21,012 nt of DNA from assembly GCA_001821375.1 (NCBI GenBank), contig MHLG01000023.1, forward strand, positions 4,853-25,864. Direction: 5' to 3'. The stretch's first letter is position 1; each line of letters begins with the position of its first letter. This stretch comes from Candidatus Liptonbacteria bacterium RIFOXYD1_FULL_36_11. Its GTDB lineage: Bacteria; Patescibacteriota; Minisyncoccia; UBA6257; XYB1-36-10. A program made the position numbers and the translations under genes. This document shows, piece after piece, positions 13,618 through 21,012 of the stretch. The notes under the pieces were generated by a model that saw only the letters and a list, made by a program, of their open reading frames with translations, was not told the origin of the DNA and did not search any database.

Positions 13618-16201
13618 TTTTTATCTCTCCTTTAATAATTCTGTCTGCTAATTTATCTAAAACCGCTTTTTGTATCAACCTCTTTACCGGCCTTGCTCCA
13701 AATTCCGGATCAAATCCGTTATCCGCTATATACTGCTTTACCGCATCGTTAAAGGTCACCTGAACCCCCCGCTTTTCTAAACGCTTCATAACTAAAAGAA
13801 GTTGTATCTCCACTATCTTTCTAACATCTTCTGGTAAAAGCGGGTCAAAAACAATTATATCATCCAGCCTGTTTAAAAATTCCGGCCGGAAATAATCCTT
13901 TAGAAGTTCTTTGATCTTTGTCTTGTAATCTTCTTCCTTTTTTTCTAACTGATCATCCGAAAGCGAAGAAAAACCAATTGCTGACATTTCACTCATTATT
14001 TCGCTTCCGATATTGGAAGTCATAATAATAATTGTATTCTTAAAATTCACCATCCTCCCTTTTCCATCTGTCAACCGACCATTATCCAAAACCTGTAGTA
14101 ATATATTAAACACTTCCGGATGCGCTTTTTCTATCTCATCAAAAAGAATTAAGCTATAAGGACGATGACGCACAATTTCTGTAAGCTGTCCTCCTTCGTC
14201 AAAACCCACATACCCCGGCGGCGAACCTATCAACTTTGAAACTGCGTGCCTTTCCATATATTCTGACATATCTATTCTCACTAACGCTTTCTCATCATTA
14301 AACATAAACTCAGACAACGCTCTTGCTAACTCCGTCTTTCCTACACCCGTCGGGCCTAAAAACATAAAAGATCCAAACGGCTTATTTTCATCAGAAAGTC
14401 CCGCCCGCGCTCTCCTTAAAGAACTGGCAATGGCTGCTATTGCTTCGCCTTGACCTACTACTTTTTTTGCCAGCTCATCTTCCGCTTTAATCAACTTCTC
14501 CGCCTCACCTTCCAACATCTTTGAAACCGGAATACCGGTCCAACGCGAAACAACCGCCGCTATATCTTCCTCATCCACCGCTTCTTTTATAAATCCTTCA
14601 GTTTCTTTCGTTTTTTTCTTTCCTAAAGAAAAATGCTTCTTTTCAAAAGCTTCATATTCTTTCTTTGCTTGCGGTAATTCTCCATAAAGAATTTGCGCTA
14701 CTCTTTCCAAATTTCCCTCTCTCTCTGCTACTTCTGCTTCATACCTTAAACTCTCCGCTTTTTGGCGAAGATTATGCAAATTTTCAAAATTTATCTTTTC
14801 CGCATGCCATTGCGCTGACAGCTCATCATTTTTTTGCTTCATTTGAGAAAGCTCGCTTTCTATTTCTTTTAGCCGCTTTTTTGATTCTTCTTTTCCTTCC
14901 TTCTGCAAAGCCTGTTTTTCCACCTCTAATCTCGTTATACTTCTTCTTAATTTATCTATATTTTGTGGCAAGCTTTCAGTCTCAAGGCGCCTCGCCGCCG
15001 CCGCCTCGTCAACTAAATCTACCGCCTTATCCGGTAAAAACCTGTTTGTAATATACCGCGCCGAAAGGTTTACTGCCGCTATTATCGCTTCGTCGCTTAT
15101 CCTCATCCCATGATGCGCCTCATACTTTTCTTTAAGCCCACGCAATATTGCTATACTGTCTTCTATCAACGGCTCCTCAACAATAATTGGCGCAAATCTC
15201 CTCTCAAGTGCTGGGTCCTTTTCAATATGTTTTTGATACTCACGAATTGTCGTTGCCCCAATAGTTCTTAATTCCCCTCTTGCTAAAGCTGGCTTTAATA
15301 AGTTAGAAGCATCAACCGCGCCTTCCGCCGCTCCCGCCCCTACAATAGTATGTATCTCATCAATAAAAAGTATTAGCCTTCCGGAAGCCTGTTTTATTTC
15401 TTTAATAAATGCCTTTAGTCTATCCTCAAACTCCCCCCGAAATTTTGTCCCAGCTATGAGCGATCCTAAATCAAGCATCACCACTTCTTTATCTTTTAAA
15501 GTTTCTGGCACATCTCCCGCCACAATTCTCTGCGCCAGCCCCTCTACTATTGCCGTCTTACCAACTCCCGACTCCCCTATTAAAACTGGGTTATTCTTTG
15601 TTCTCCTTGAAAGTATTTGCATTAGCCGGCGCAACTCATCATCTCTTCCGATTACTGGATCAAGCTTCCCCTCCTTAGCTTGTTTGGTTAAATTTACAGA
15701 ATATTTTTCCAAAACCTGAAACTTACTTTCCGGCGTCTCATCCGTTACTCGCACCGATCCTCTCAACTGCGCCAATACCTTCATAAAAGATTCTCTCTTT
15801 AAATTAAACTTCTCTAATATATTTTTTGCTTCTGACTGTGACTCTAAAAGCGATAAGAATAAATGTTCACACGAAACAAACTCATCTTTTAAAATTTGGG
15901 CTATTTTCCCTGATCTGTCTAAAATCTGCATCAACTCTATTGAAAGATAAAGCTGTCCTACTGCTCCGCTTGCTGCTGTTTTTGGTAAAGATTTTAAGCG
16001 TTCCTCCACTACCACGACTAGCTCGTCCAAATTAATTCCAACTTTTGCTACAATCGGCTGTACTAAGGTCCCCGCATCCGAAAGTAAAGCTAAAAGTAAA
16101 TGTAATGCCTTAAGCTCCCCATGATTATGCGTTGCGGCTATTTCTTGCGCGTTTTGCAAAGCTTCTTGCGCTTTTATAGTGAATTTGTTGAATTGTGGCA
16201 T
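13562..16201 (-). CDS. clpB: ATP-dependent chaperone ClpB (disaggregase)
   Basis: An 879-residue Hsp100 chaperone that, with DnaK, pulls polypeptides out of aggregates in the cytoplasm. Domains in order: Clp N domain with two repeats (1-145); AAA1 with Walker A GESGVGKT (209-216), Walker B LILFIDEIH (276-284) and pore-loop KFRGEFED (253-260); a long coiled-coil middle domain (about 405-525, rich in Lys/Glu/Gln), which separates ClpB from ClpA; AAA2 with Walker A GPTGVGKT (616-623), pore loop GYVG (663-666) and Walker B SLILFDEIE (683-691); and a C-terminal small domain (RPEFLNRLDDIIVF). The first pore loop has Phe where Tyr is more common. Length and order match full ClpB. ClpC is less likely given the extended middle domain. 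No CIRCE operator (TTAGCACTC-N9-GAGTGCTAA) is visible upstream. Confidence 0.95.
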   Translation of the reverse strand: MPQFNKFTIKAQEALQNAQEIAATHNHGELKALHLLLALLSDAGTLVQPIVAKVGINLDELVVVVEERLKSLPKTAASGAVGQLYLSIELMQILDRSGKIAQILKDEFVSCEHLFLSLLESQSEAKNILEKFNLKRESFMKVLAQLRGSVRVTDETPESKFQVLEKYSVNLTKQAKEGKLDPVIGRDDELRRLMQILSRRTKNNPVLIGESGVGKTAIVEGLAQRIVAGDVPETLKDKEVVMLDLGSLIAGTKFRGEFEDRLKAFIKEIKQASGRLILFIDEIHTIVGAGAAEGAVDASNLLKPALARGELRTIGATTIREYQKHIEKDPALERRFAPIIVEEPLIEDSIAILRGLKEKYEAHHGMRISDEAIIAAVNLSARYITNRFLPDKAVDLVDEAAAARRLETESLPQNIDKLRRSITRLEVEKQALQKEGKEESKKRLKEIESELSQMKQKNDELSAQWHAEKINFENLHNLRQKAESLRYEAEVAEREGNLERVAQILYGELPQAKKEYEAFEKKHFSLGKKKTKETEGFIKEAVDEEDIAAVVSRWTGIPVSKMLEGEAEKLIKAEDELAKKVVGQGEAIAAIASSLRRARAGLSDENKPFGSFMFLGPTGVGKTELARALSEFMFNDEKALVRIDMSEYMERHAVSKLIGSPPGYVGFDEGGQLTEIVRHRPYSLILFDEIEKAHPEVFNILLQVLDNGRLTDGKGRMVNFKNTIIIMTSNIGSEIMSEMSAIGFSSLSDDQLEKKEEDYKTKIKELLKDYFRPEFLNRLDDIIVFDPLLPEDVRKIVEIQLLLVMKRLEKRGVQVTFNDAVKQYIADNGFDPEFGARPVKRLIQKAVLDKLADRIIKGEIKNGAKIKVNIKGGALVFSH
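13627..13632 (-). promoter_or_regulatory. Shine-Dalgarno site AAGGAG inside clpB for the overlapping membrane gene
   Basis: AAGGAG lies nine bases before ATG 13617 and within the last codons of clpB. It fixes the start of the membrane protein and is one of the few clear ribosome sites in the window. Confidence 0.7.
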
Positions 16202-16214
16202 ATATTATTAGTAT

Positions 16215-16243
16215 ATATTAACAAAATTTAATGATTATTTCAA
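16215..16243 (-). promoter_or_regulatory. Promoter candidate for clpB
   Basis: TTGAAA (16243-16238), 17 bases, TAATAT (16220-16215), then 13 bases to ATG 16201. An alternative -10, TATACT (16215-16210), is closer to the start. Sigma-70-like, with no CIRCE element. Confidence 0.3.
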
Positions 16244-16428
16244 TTACTTTTACGTCTTATCGCAAAAATAACTTCCAATTTTAAATTTTTACCTTTATAC
16301 TTTATACATCTTTAAGTTATATTTTTCAGAAAATCCTGTAAACAATCTTGGTTTTATCCGTAATAACATACATAACTGTTTTTTATTTCACACCCCCGTC
16401 TCTTTCCTTTTAACTTGTAACTTTATTC

Positions 16429-16488
16429 ACCCCGTAAAATAAAAATCTTTTAGATTTTAATTTGCGAAGCAAATTATTTCACTGGGGT
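16429..16488. repeat. Intergenic variant of the palindromic element with two palindromes nested inside
   Basis: Outer arms ACCCCGTAAAAT (16429-16440) and ATTTCACTGGGGT (16476-16488) match the gene-internal copies. The centre is enlarged to hold two perfect palindromes: AAAATCTTTTAGATTTT (16442-16458) and AATTTGCGAAGCAAATT (16459-16475). It ends 26 bases before the cysteine desulfurase start, so it would sit in that gene's leader. Insertion of one repeat into another is the simplest reading. Confidence 0.8.
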
Positions 16489-16514
16489 AAACTTTTAACT
16501 TTAAACTTTACGGC

Positions 16515-17726
16515 ATGCCCTTAAATATCTCTGAAATAAGAAAAAACTTTCCCCTATTAAAAAGCGCCAACCCGCCTGTTTATTTTGACTCCGCTTGCCA
16601 ATCCTTACGCCCAGAAAAAGTTATAAATGCCATTAAAGAATACTACGAAGAATATCCTGCTTGCGGTGAAAGAAGTCTACACCGTCTAGGAGACAAAGTA
16701 ACAAAAAAAGTTGATGAAGCGCGCCTGGAAATTGCCCGTTTTATCGGTGTAAAAGAAAACGAAATAATTTTTACTAAAAACACCACTGAAAGCATAAACC
16801 TTATTGCTCACTCCCTGCCTTTTGAAGACGGTGATTCTGTTTTAATTTCCGACAAAGAGCATAATTCTAATTTTCTCCCTTGGATTATTCTTGAAAAAGA
16901 AAAAAAGATTAAGCTTATCATTTTAGAAACGGAAAATGGTCTTATTAATCTAAACCTCTTAGCTGACACTCTTAAAAAAAATAAAATAAAACTGGTCAGT
17001 CTGGCTCTCACTTCTAATTTAGATGGAGAAACCATAGAAATAAAAGCCATCTCAAAAATTGTCAAAGAAAACGGCGCCCTTCTTCTTTTAGACGCCGCTC
17101 AATCAATGCTTCATCGTAAAATAAACGCTAAAGAACTTAAAGTTGATTTTCTCGCCTTCTCCGGCCATAAAATGCTCGGCCCTTCAGGAACCGGTGTTCT
17201 TTATGTAAATAATCTCCCGGAAAACCATTATCAGCTCTCGCCTTTTATAGTTGGCGGCGGCACTATTCTGGATTTAGACGGAAAAAAACCGATTTTTCTT
17301 GAAGGACCGGAACAGTTTGAAGCTGGGTTACAAAACTACGCCGGCATCATCGGCCTCGGAGAAGCTGTTAAGTTTTTAAAATCACTCGGCCTTGAAAATA
17401 TAGAAACATACAAAAACAAGCTTTCAAAAATCTTCTACCAAAAATTAGCGGAAGATAAAGATTTAACCGTTATAAATCCCACCATACCAAATGAATCCCG
17501 TTCTCTTGTTTCTTTCTTTATTAAAAATAAAGACTCTCACCGTCTCTGCCTCCTTTTAGACGAAGGTTTTAATATCGCCGCTCGTTCCGGATTCTTTTGC
17601 GACCATTTTTACTTCCATAAAAAAAATATTCCGGGAGCTCTTCGCTTCTCTTTCGCCTTCTATAACACTGAAGAAGAAATAAATTTTACCGTTGACTCTC
17701 TTAAAAAAATTAAAGAAATTCTCTAG
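16515..17726 (+). CDS. Cysteine desulfurase, SufS/CsdA type (class V aminotransferase fold)
   Basis: A 403-residue PLP enzyme that takes sulfur from L-cysteine, leaving alanine and a persulfide used for Fe-S clusters or thio-modified tRNA. PLP-binding features: HNSN (116-119) after DKE, LLDAAQS with Asp193 and Gln196, and the Schiff-base lysine in AFSGHKMLGPSGTGVLY (Lys219). The persulfide cysteine is Cys362 in ARSGFFCDHF, matching the RxGxxC loop of SufS/CsdA enzymes rather than the longer loop of IscS/NifS. VYFDSACQSLRP (22-33) is the usual start of the fold. No sufBCD, sufU or iscU gene is adjacent, so its sulfur acceptor is unknown. A nested palindromic repeat ends 26 bases before the start. 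No Shine-Dalgarno site is seen. Confidence 0.92.
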   Translation: MPLNISEIRKNFPLLKSANPPVYFDSACQSLRPEKVINAIKEYYEEYPACGERSLHRLGDKVTKKVDEARLEIARFIGVKENEIIFTKNTTESINLIAHSLPFEDGDSVLISDKEHNSNFLPWIILEKEKKIKLIILETENGLINLNLLADTLKKNKIKLVSLALTSNLDGETIEIKAISKIVKENGALLLLDAAQSMLHRKINAKELKVDFLAFSGHKMLGPSGTGVLYVNNLPENHYQLSPFIVGGGTILDLDGKKPIFLEGPEQFEAGLQNYAGIIGLGEAVKFLKSLGLENIETYKNKLSKIFYQKLAEDKDLTVINPTIPNESRSLVSFFIKNKDSHRLCLLLDEGFNIAARSGFFCDHFYFHKKNIPGALRFSFAFYNTEEEINFTVDSLKKIKEIL

Positions 17727-17799
17727 CCCGCCTGTTAAAAATTATGTTATAATTATTTCCTTTCCAACTTTTTACTTTTAACTTTATAAATTTTACTTG

Positions 17800-17830
17800 T
17801 CCCGTTAAACTGATTTTTATTTAACCGGGA
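17800..17830. repeat. Related inverted repeat TCCCGTTAAA...TTTAACCGGGA
   Basis: Arms TCCCGTTAAA and TTTAACCGGGA surround CTGATTTTTAT. The layout (GC-rich outer end, AT-rich inner end, short loop) is like the ACCCCGTGAAAT family but the sequence differs, so it is a divergent member or a sister family. It is bordered on both sides by AACTTTTAACTTT-like tracts and ends 33 bases before the DsbA-like gene. Confidence 0.65.
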
Positions 17831-17863
17831 TAAACTTTTAACTTTGTAACTTTTAACTAATTT

Positions 17864-18829
17864 ATGTTCTGTATCCTCGCTTTTATTGTCTTCGGAATTC
17901 TTGGAATTTTTAGCGCCTCTTATAGAGCCCTCGCTAAAGAAGCCTGGCTTTGTGTTAAAAAAAGAATAACCCTCAAACCTTGCGACACTTCTCTTTCTGA
18001 AAAAATCCGCGCCAAAGCCGTCGGACCTTTAATTTTAAAACATCCAAAAATTGCTAAATCTATAAACCGCTACTTTGAAATTCTTTCTTGGTCTGTTGTC
18101 ATTCTCTCTATTATTTCAACTTTTTATGTCAGCCAATCCGTTTATAATTTGGTTCGTTATCAATCTTGTAATCCCGTTAATCCAGAAAAATGCCTTCTTG
18201 GCGTAGAAGCTTGTATCAATAAAGACGCTGGCTCTTTTTTTAACGGCCTTAAACGCATTCTCAACATTGAAAGTATAGATAAAAAATTTTACTCTCCGCT
18301 AGGCCGCACCTTTGGCAATCAAGAAGCTAAAATCACTATTATTGAATTTATGTGCCCTGAATGTCCCGCTTGCGCCGTCACTGGACCAATCGTAAAAAAA
18401 GCCATTGAAAGTTATTCCGATAAAATTGCTTTCAAAATATATTATTTTCCTTTACCTCAACATCCTTTTTCTTATATCTCTTCCGCCGCCACCGAAGCCG
18501 CCGCTAAACAAGAAAAATTTTTGCCTTACTTGGAAGCTGAATTTAACAGTCTAGATAAATGGTCATCTCTAAAAACAGAAAATGAAGTTAGAAGCTTCTT
18601 AATAAATCTCGCCAAAAATTTAAATTTAGACGAAAAAGAATTTATTAAAGTAATAGACGACCCTAATGTAAAACAGATAATAGATAACGACTTGAATCTT
18701 GCTTTAAAAAACGGCATCAACTCCACTCCTAGTTTTATCTTTCTAAAAGAAAAAGATGGCCAATTTAAAACTGAAAAGGCTACCGGCGCCAGAGAATTTC
18801 TTGATACTCTAAACAATTTTTTAAAATAA
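17864..18829 (+). CDS. Membrane-tethered DsbA-like thioredoxin-fold protein
   Basis: A 321-residue protein with membrane segments at about 3-20 and 73-96 and a C-terminal thioredoxin-fold domain (about 145-321). The domain has the strand KITIIEFMCPEC with Cys164 and Cys167 as the CxxC active site. A third cysteine, Cys170, makes a double motif CPECPAC. The cis-proline loop is NSTPSFIF (Pro289). This is the Thioredoxin_4/DsbA arrangement, which oxidises or isomerises disulfides in exported proteins. By the positive-inside rule, residues 21-72 (many Lys/Arg; Cys30 and Cys40) face the cytoplasm and the redox domain faces outside. Cys102, Cys110 and Cys117 lie just outside the second segment and might relay electrons. 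No DsbB or VKOR gene is adjacent. It follows the desulfurase by 137 bases containing a repeat. Confidence 0.8.
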   Translation: MFCILAFIVFGILGIFSASYRALAKEAWLCVKKRITLKPCDTSLSEKIRAKAVGPLILKHPKIAKSINRYFEILSWSVVILSIISTFYVSQSVYNLVRYQSCNPVNPEKCLLGVEACINKDAGSFFNGLKRILNIESIDKKFYSPLGRTFGNQEAKITIIEFMCPECPACAVTGPIVKKAIESYSDKIAFKIYYFPLPQHPFSYISSAATEAAAKQEKFLPYLEAEFNSLDKWSSLKTENEVRSFLINLAKNLNLDEKEFIKVIDDPNVKQIIDNDLNLALKNGINSTPSFIFLKEKDGQFKTEKATGAREFLDTLNNFLK

Positions 18830-18847
18830 AAATTTTTCCGCCAAACA

Positions 18848-18887
18848 AAATCTCACTTATCTGACGATCGTTAGATAAGTGAGATTT
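18848..18887. repeat. 40-base palindrome, copy 2; probable bidirectional terminator
   Basis: AAATCTCACTTATCT pairs with AGATAAGTGAGATTT around GACGATCGTT. It begins 18 bases after the DsbA-like stop and lies between that gene and the converging HtrA gene. T-rich sequence follows on both strands (TTTC on plus, TTG on minus), so it can end both transcripts. Confidence 0.88.
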
Positions 18888-19062
18888 TTCATCCAAAAAT
18901 ACGAAGTCTCGTGGCTAAAGCCGTAGTTACCTAATCAACCTCCTTCCCCATTGGGGCGAACATCCCATACCATACCAAACTAATCCTTCCACAAGTGAAC
19001 CCGTGGCCTTCTTGATACTGGAATAAAAAACCAAACTTCCCTTCATTTTTAAAACTTAAATT

Positions 19063-20346
19063 TTATCTTTCCCCCAACACCGCCTCCACTTCCATTTCCT
19101 TTCCCTTCCTCATAATCTTAAGCTTAACTTTTTCTCCTGCCGAATGTTTCATTAATAGTGCAACTAGCGAATTTCCATCTTTTATCTCTTCTCCATTTAC
19201 TACTGTAATTATATCTTCCGCTAAAATTCCAGCTTTTTCCGCAGGCGATTCAGGCACCACCGCCGGTCCATCATCTCCTCCTCTAATAAGAGCGCCGCTC
19301 TTAACCGATAATTTTTCTTTTACAGCCAAATCATCCGTTATCATTAAATATCTTACTCCAAGATAAGGAGTTACTATTTTTCCATTAGTTTTTACCGAAT
19401 CTATACTTTTTTTCACCATATTTATCGGCAAAGCAAAACCAACACTCTGCGCTCCCTGCGCCATCGCTGTATTTATTCCAATTACCTCTCCTTTCAAATT
19501 TAAAAGTGGTCCACCAGAATTTCCCGGATTTATTGCCGCATCCGTTTGTAAAACTCCTTCAATTTTTTCCGCCCCAAATCCCTCTCCGGAAGCGGTAATA
19601 GTCCTCGCCAGTCCCGATATCACCCCCACTGACACTGTATTTCTAAATTCCCCGAGAGCATTTCCAATTGTTATTGCCGTCTGTCCTAATTTTACGCTAT
19701 CAGAATTTCCCAAATTTAAAACTGGCAACCCCCCCGCGTCTATTTTCACCACCGCTAAATCAATATTCGGATCTCTAGCTAGCACTTTAGCGTCATATTT
19801 TTTCCCATCATTGGTTAAAACCGTATAAGAAGCTTTTTCATCAAAAACCACGTGTTTATTTGTAATAACTAATCCTCCTGCGTCAACTATAAAACCAGTT
19901 CCTCCTCCAACCTCTTTTCTTTCAGTCTTCCCGTTATTACAAGGTCGAGAAAAAGAACTCCCGCCTTGTAAATTAAAATACTGCTTTAATTCGGAAGGAA
20001 TATCAGAAAAAGGATCATAAGGACACTGCTCTATTATCGGTAAATCTTTAGTCACTACTATAGACACAACCGCCGGTGAAGCTTTTTCCACCGCCGCTAT
20101 TACTGCATTTTCATAATCAACTGCCGGCTTATAAAGAACAACTGGCTCTGTTTTTTCTATCTCTTCTCCTACACTAGAAGAATTATCACTCGGACTATTA
20201 TTAAAAACTTCAAACTGGGATTTCAGAGAACCCCAAATATCTTGAAAAACATTTGCCTCCGCCTGCTTTGGAAAAATATAAATAGCAACCGCCAAAATTA
20301 CCACTAAACCTGCCACACCCCATATATATTTCTTTTTTATAAACAT
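19063..20346 (-). CDS. HtrA/DegS-like membrane-anchored serine protease with one PDZ domain
   Basis: A 427-residue trypsin-fold protease that degrades or signals misfolded proteins outside the cytoplasmic membrane. One N-terminal anchor (about 8-25) precedes a linker. Catalytic residues are all present: His165 in ITNKHVV, Asp196 in NIDLAVVKI and Ser277 in NPGNSGGPLL. A single PDZ domain follows (about 328-420: TPYLGVRYLM, ESPAEKAGILAEDIITVVNG). One PDZ plus an anchor is the DegS/HtrA-minimal layout rather than the two-PDZ soluble DegP/DegQ. The long loop before the first strand pair contains Cys108 and Cys136, which could form an extracytoplasmic disulfide. A TATAAT box lies about 20 bases before the start. 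It converges with the DsbA-like gene, with a shared palindromic terminator between them. Confidence 0.93.
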   Translation of the reverse strand: MFIKKKYIWGVAGLVVILAVAIYIFPKQAEANVFQDIWGSLKSQFEVFNNSPSDNSSSVGEEIEKTEPVVLYKPAVDYENAVIAAVEKASPAVVSIVVTKDLPIIEQCPYDPFSDIPSELKQYFNLQGGSSFSRPCNNGKTERKEVGGGTGFIVDAGGLVITNKHVVFDEKASYTVLTNDGKKYDAKVLARDPNIDLAVVKIDAGGLPVLNLGNSDSVKLGQTAITIGNALGEFRNTVSVGVISGLARTITASGEGFGAEKIEGVLQTDAAINPGNSGGPLLNLKGEVIGINTAMAQGAQSVGFALPINMVKKSIDSVKTNGKIVTPYLGVRYLMITDDLAVKEKLSVKSGALIRGGDDGPAVVPESPAEKAGILAEDIITVVNGEEIKDGNSLVALLMKHSAGEKVKLKIMRKGKEMEVEAVLGER

Positions 20347-20366
20347 AAATAAAAACTATAAACTAA

Positions 20367-20395
20367 ATTATAATCGCTTTTTTGTTTATTTTAAA
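20367..20395 (-). promoter_or_regulatory. Promoter candidate for the HtrA-like gene
   Basis: TTTAAA (20395-20390), a 17-base spacer and TATAAT (20372-20367), about 20 bases before ATG 20346. Confidence 0.4.
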
Positions 20396-20496
20396 AACAA
20401 TCAAAAAAAACCGCATTTATTATTATTTACGAAAAAAACTTACAATTTATTTCTTTAAGCGCGTCCTTCTTATCACTAACACGCTATTTTTTATTT

Positions 20497-21012
20497 TTAA
20501 AACAAACTCTGTTTCATTATCATCTCCCCCTCATAAAAATCCAACTCCACCTTTTCGTTATTCCCCGTTATTCTATCCGGTACTAATAAATATTTCTGCC
20601 TTCTTGCTAAATCATAAACCTCCTTTGTCACTTTTACATCGTTTAAGCAATAACTCTCTAATTCTTTAAGTAATCCTTCACGGTAAAATCTGACCGCTTC
20701 CAAACCATGTGAAGTTTTTCCAAATCCCACATTTGTATGCGCTAAAATATCCAAACTTATTCTTCTTCCTATTTTCATCTCTATCTCGTCTAAAATATCT
20801 ACTCTCGGCACAGAAAATAAATCAAAAGTTAAATATTTATTAAGTATTGGAACATCAAACCTATTTATAGAAAACCCTATTACTAATCCCGCCTGCCTTA
20901 AAAAATCATCCAGCTCTTTCATCTGGTTTTCAAAAAAAGAAAAATAAGCATTCTTACTATAAGAATAAACTCCCACAAAAGAAACATCCAGTTTATTTAA
21001 AAATTGTTTTCC
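20497..21012 (-). CDS. RNase H-like (DEDD) exonuclease domain protein, C-terminal part
   Basis: A reading frame could begin at GTG 20976, but it stays open to the window edge without a stop. The added residues (GKQFLNKLDVSFVGVYSYSK) fit the family, so the gene is partial at its 5' end. Visible motifs: VGVYSYSKNAYFSFFENQM, then LVIGFSINRFDVPILNKYL, in which the Asp of RFDVPIL is the second acidic metal ligand. The third motif is YCLNDVKVTKEVYDLA (Tyr and Asp in a YxxxD pattern). SHGLEAVRFYREGL lies between. The first DxE motif should lie outside the window. Such proteins (YprB/RNase H-like superfamily) act on DNA or RNA 3' ends and are often fused to or located near helicases. Substrate is unknown. 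Confidence 0.75.
   Translation of the reverse strand, partial: GKQFLNKLDVSFVGVYSYSKNAYFSFFENQMKELDDFLRQAGLVIGFSINRFDVPILNKYLTFDLFSVPRVDILDEIEMKIGRRISLDILAHTNVGFGKTSHGLEAVRFYREGLLKELESYCLNDVKVTKEVYDLARRQKYLLVPDRITGNNEKVELDFYEGEMIMKQSLF

Larger units (their letters stand above)
16202..16514. other. Divergent intergenic region, clpB and cysteine desulfurase
   Basis: Apart from the clpB promoter candidate and the nested palindrome at 16429-16488, this 313-base stretch shows only AT-rich sequence, with AACTTTTAACTTT-like tracts on both sides of the palindrome. TATACTTTATAC near 16297-16308 could contribute a plus-strand -10 element. No open frame of note and no heat-shock operator were seen. Confidence 0.6.

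Noticed and set aside
14665..15051. Plus-strand 128-codon hydrophobic frame within clpB
   Set aside because: Antisense shadow of the coiled-coil coding region; clpB is certain from its motifs.
16202..16260. CIRCE or other heat-shock operator before clpB
   Set aside because: No TTAGCACTC/GAGTGCTAA pair; only AT-rich short palindromes are visible.
18930..19062. tRNA or known small RNA between the DsbA-like and HtrA-like genes
   Set aside because: Small hairpins (CCCC-ATT-GGGG; CCAC...GTGG) occur, but no tRNA cloverleaf, T-loop consensus or known RNA signature could be found.

Overview
The window looks like a chromosomal segment from an AT-rich bacterium with a simple envelope. It most resembles Candidate Phyla Radiation (Patescibacteria, Parcubacteria-like) genomes. 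This is an inference from four things: clustered family-4 glycosyltransferases, a very large secreted beta-rich protein carrying a peptidoglycan-binding domain and a Thr/Gly linker, scarce Shine-Dalgarno sites, and many small palindromic repeats. No rRNA, tRNA, CRISPR array, transposase or phage gene was seen.

Layout. Positions 1-4856 (minus strand) hold a tight glycosyltransferase cluster, transcribed right to left: GT4, GT-C-like membrane enzyme, GT4, then a GT4 that runs off the left edge. It is divergent from a GT39/PMT-like membrane glycosyltransferase (5019-6728, plus). That gene converges, with one base between stop codons, on a membrane-anchored TPR protein (6730-7518, minus). Positions 7609-11256 encode a 1215-residue secreted modular surface protein. 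Its 610-base upstream gap holds a hairpin array with attenuator-like geometry. Next come a winged-helix protein (11867-12634), a polytopic membrane protein overlapping the end of clpB (12928-13617), and ClpB (13562-16201), all minus. Two plus-strand genes follow: a SufS/CsdA-type cysteine desulfurase (16515-17726) and a membrane-tethered DsbA-like thioredoxin-fold protein (17864-18829). The right end has a DegS/HtrA-like serine protease (19063-20346) and a partial RNase H-like exonuclease (20497-21012), both minus.

Themes. One is building the outer surface: glycosyltransferases, the surface protein and the TPR protein. The other is protein quality control inside (ClpB) and outside the membrane (HtrA, DsbA-like protein).

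The most unusual signal is a set of small palindromic DNA elements. One family (ACCCCGTGAAAT ... ATTTCACTGGGGT) sits in frame inside two glycosyltransferase genes, three tandem copies in one and one in the other, and adds a recurring NPSEIxxKFHG peptide. A variant lies between genes, and a possible relative precedes the DsbA-like gene. Several copies are bordered by AACTTTTAACTTT-like tracts. Another repeat, of the GTCATTCCGG...CCGGAATCCAG type, supplies the start codon region of a glycosyltransferase. A 40-base palindrome occurs in two copies (38/40 identical) at gene ends. This resembles the palindromic elements known inside Rickettsia genes (RPEs), but I cannot confirm any relationship without searches.
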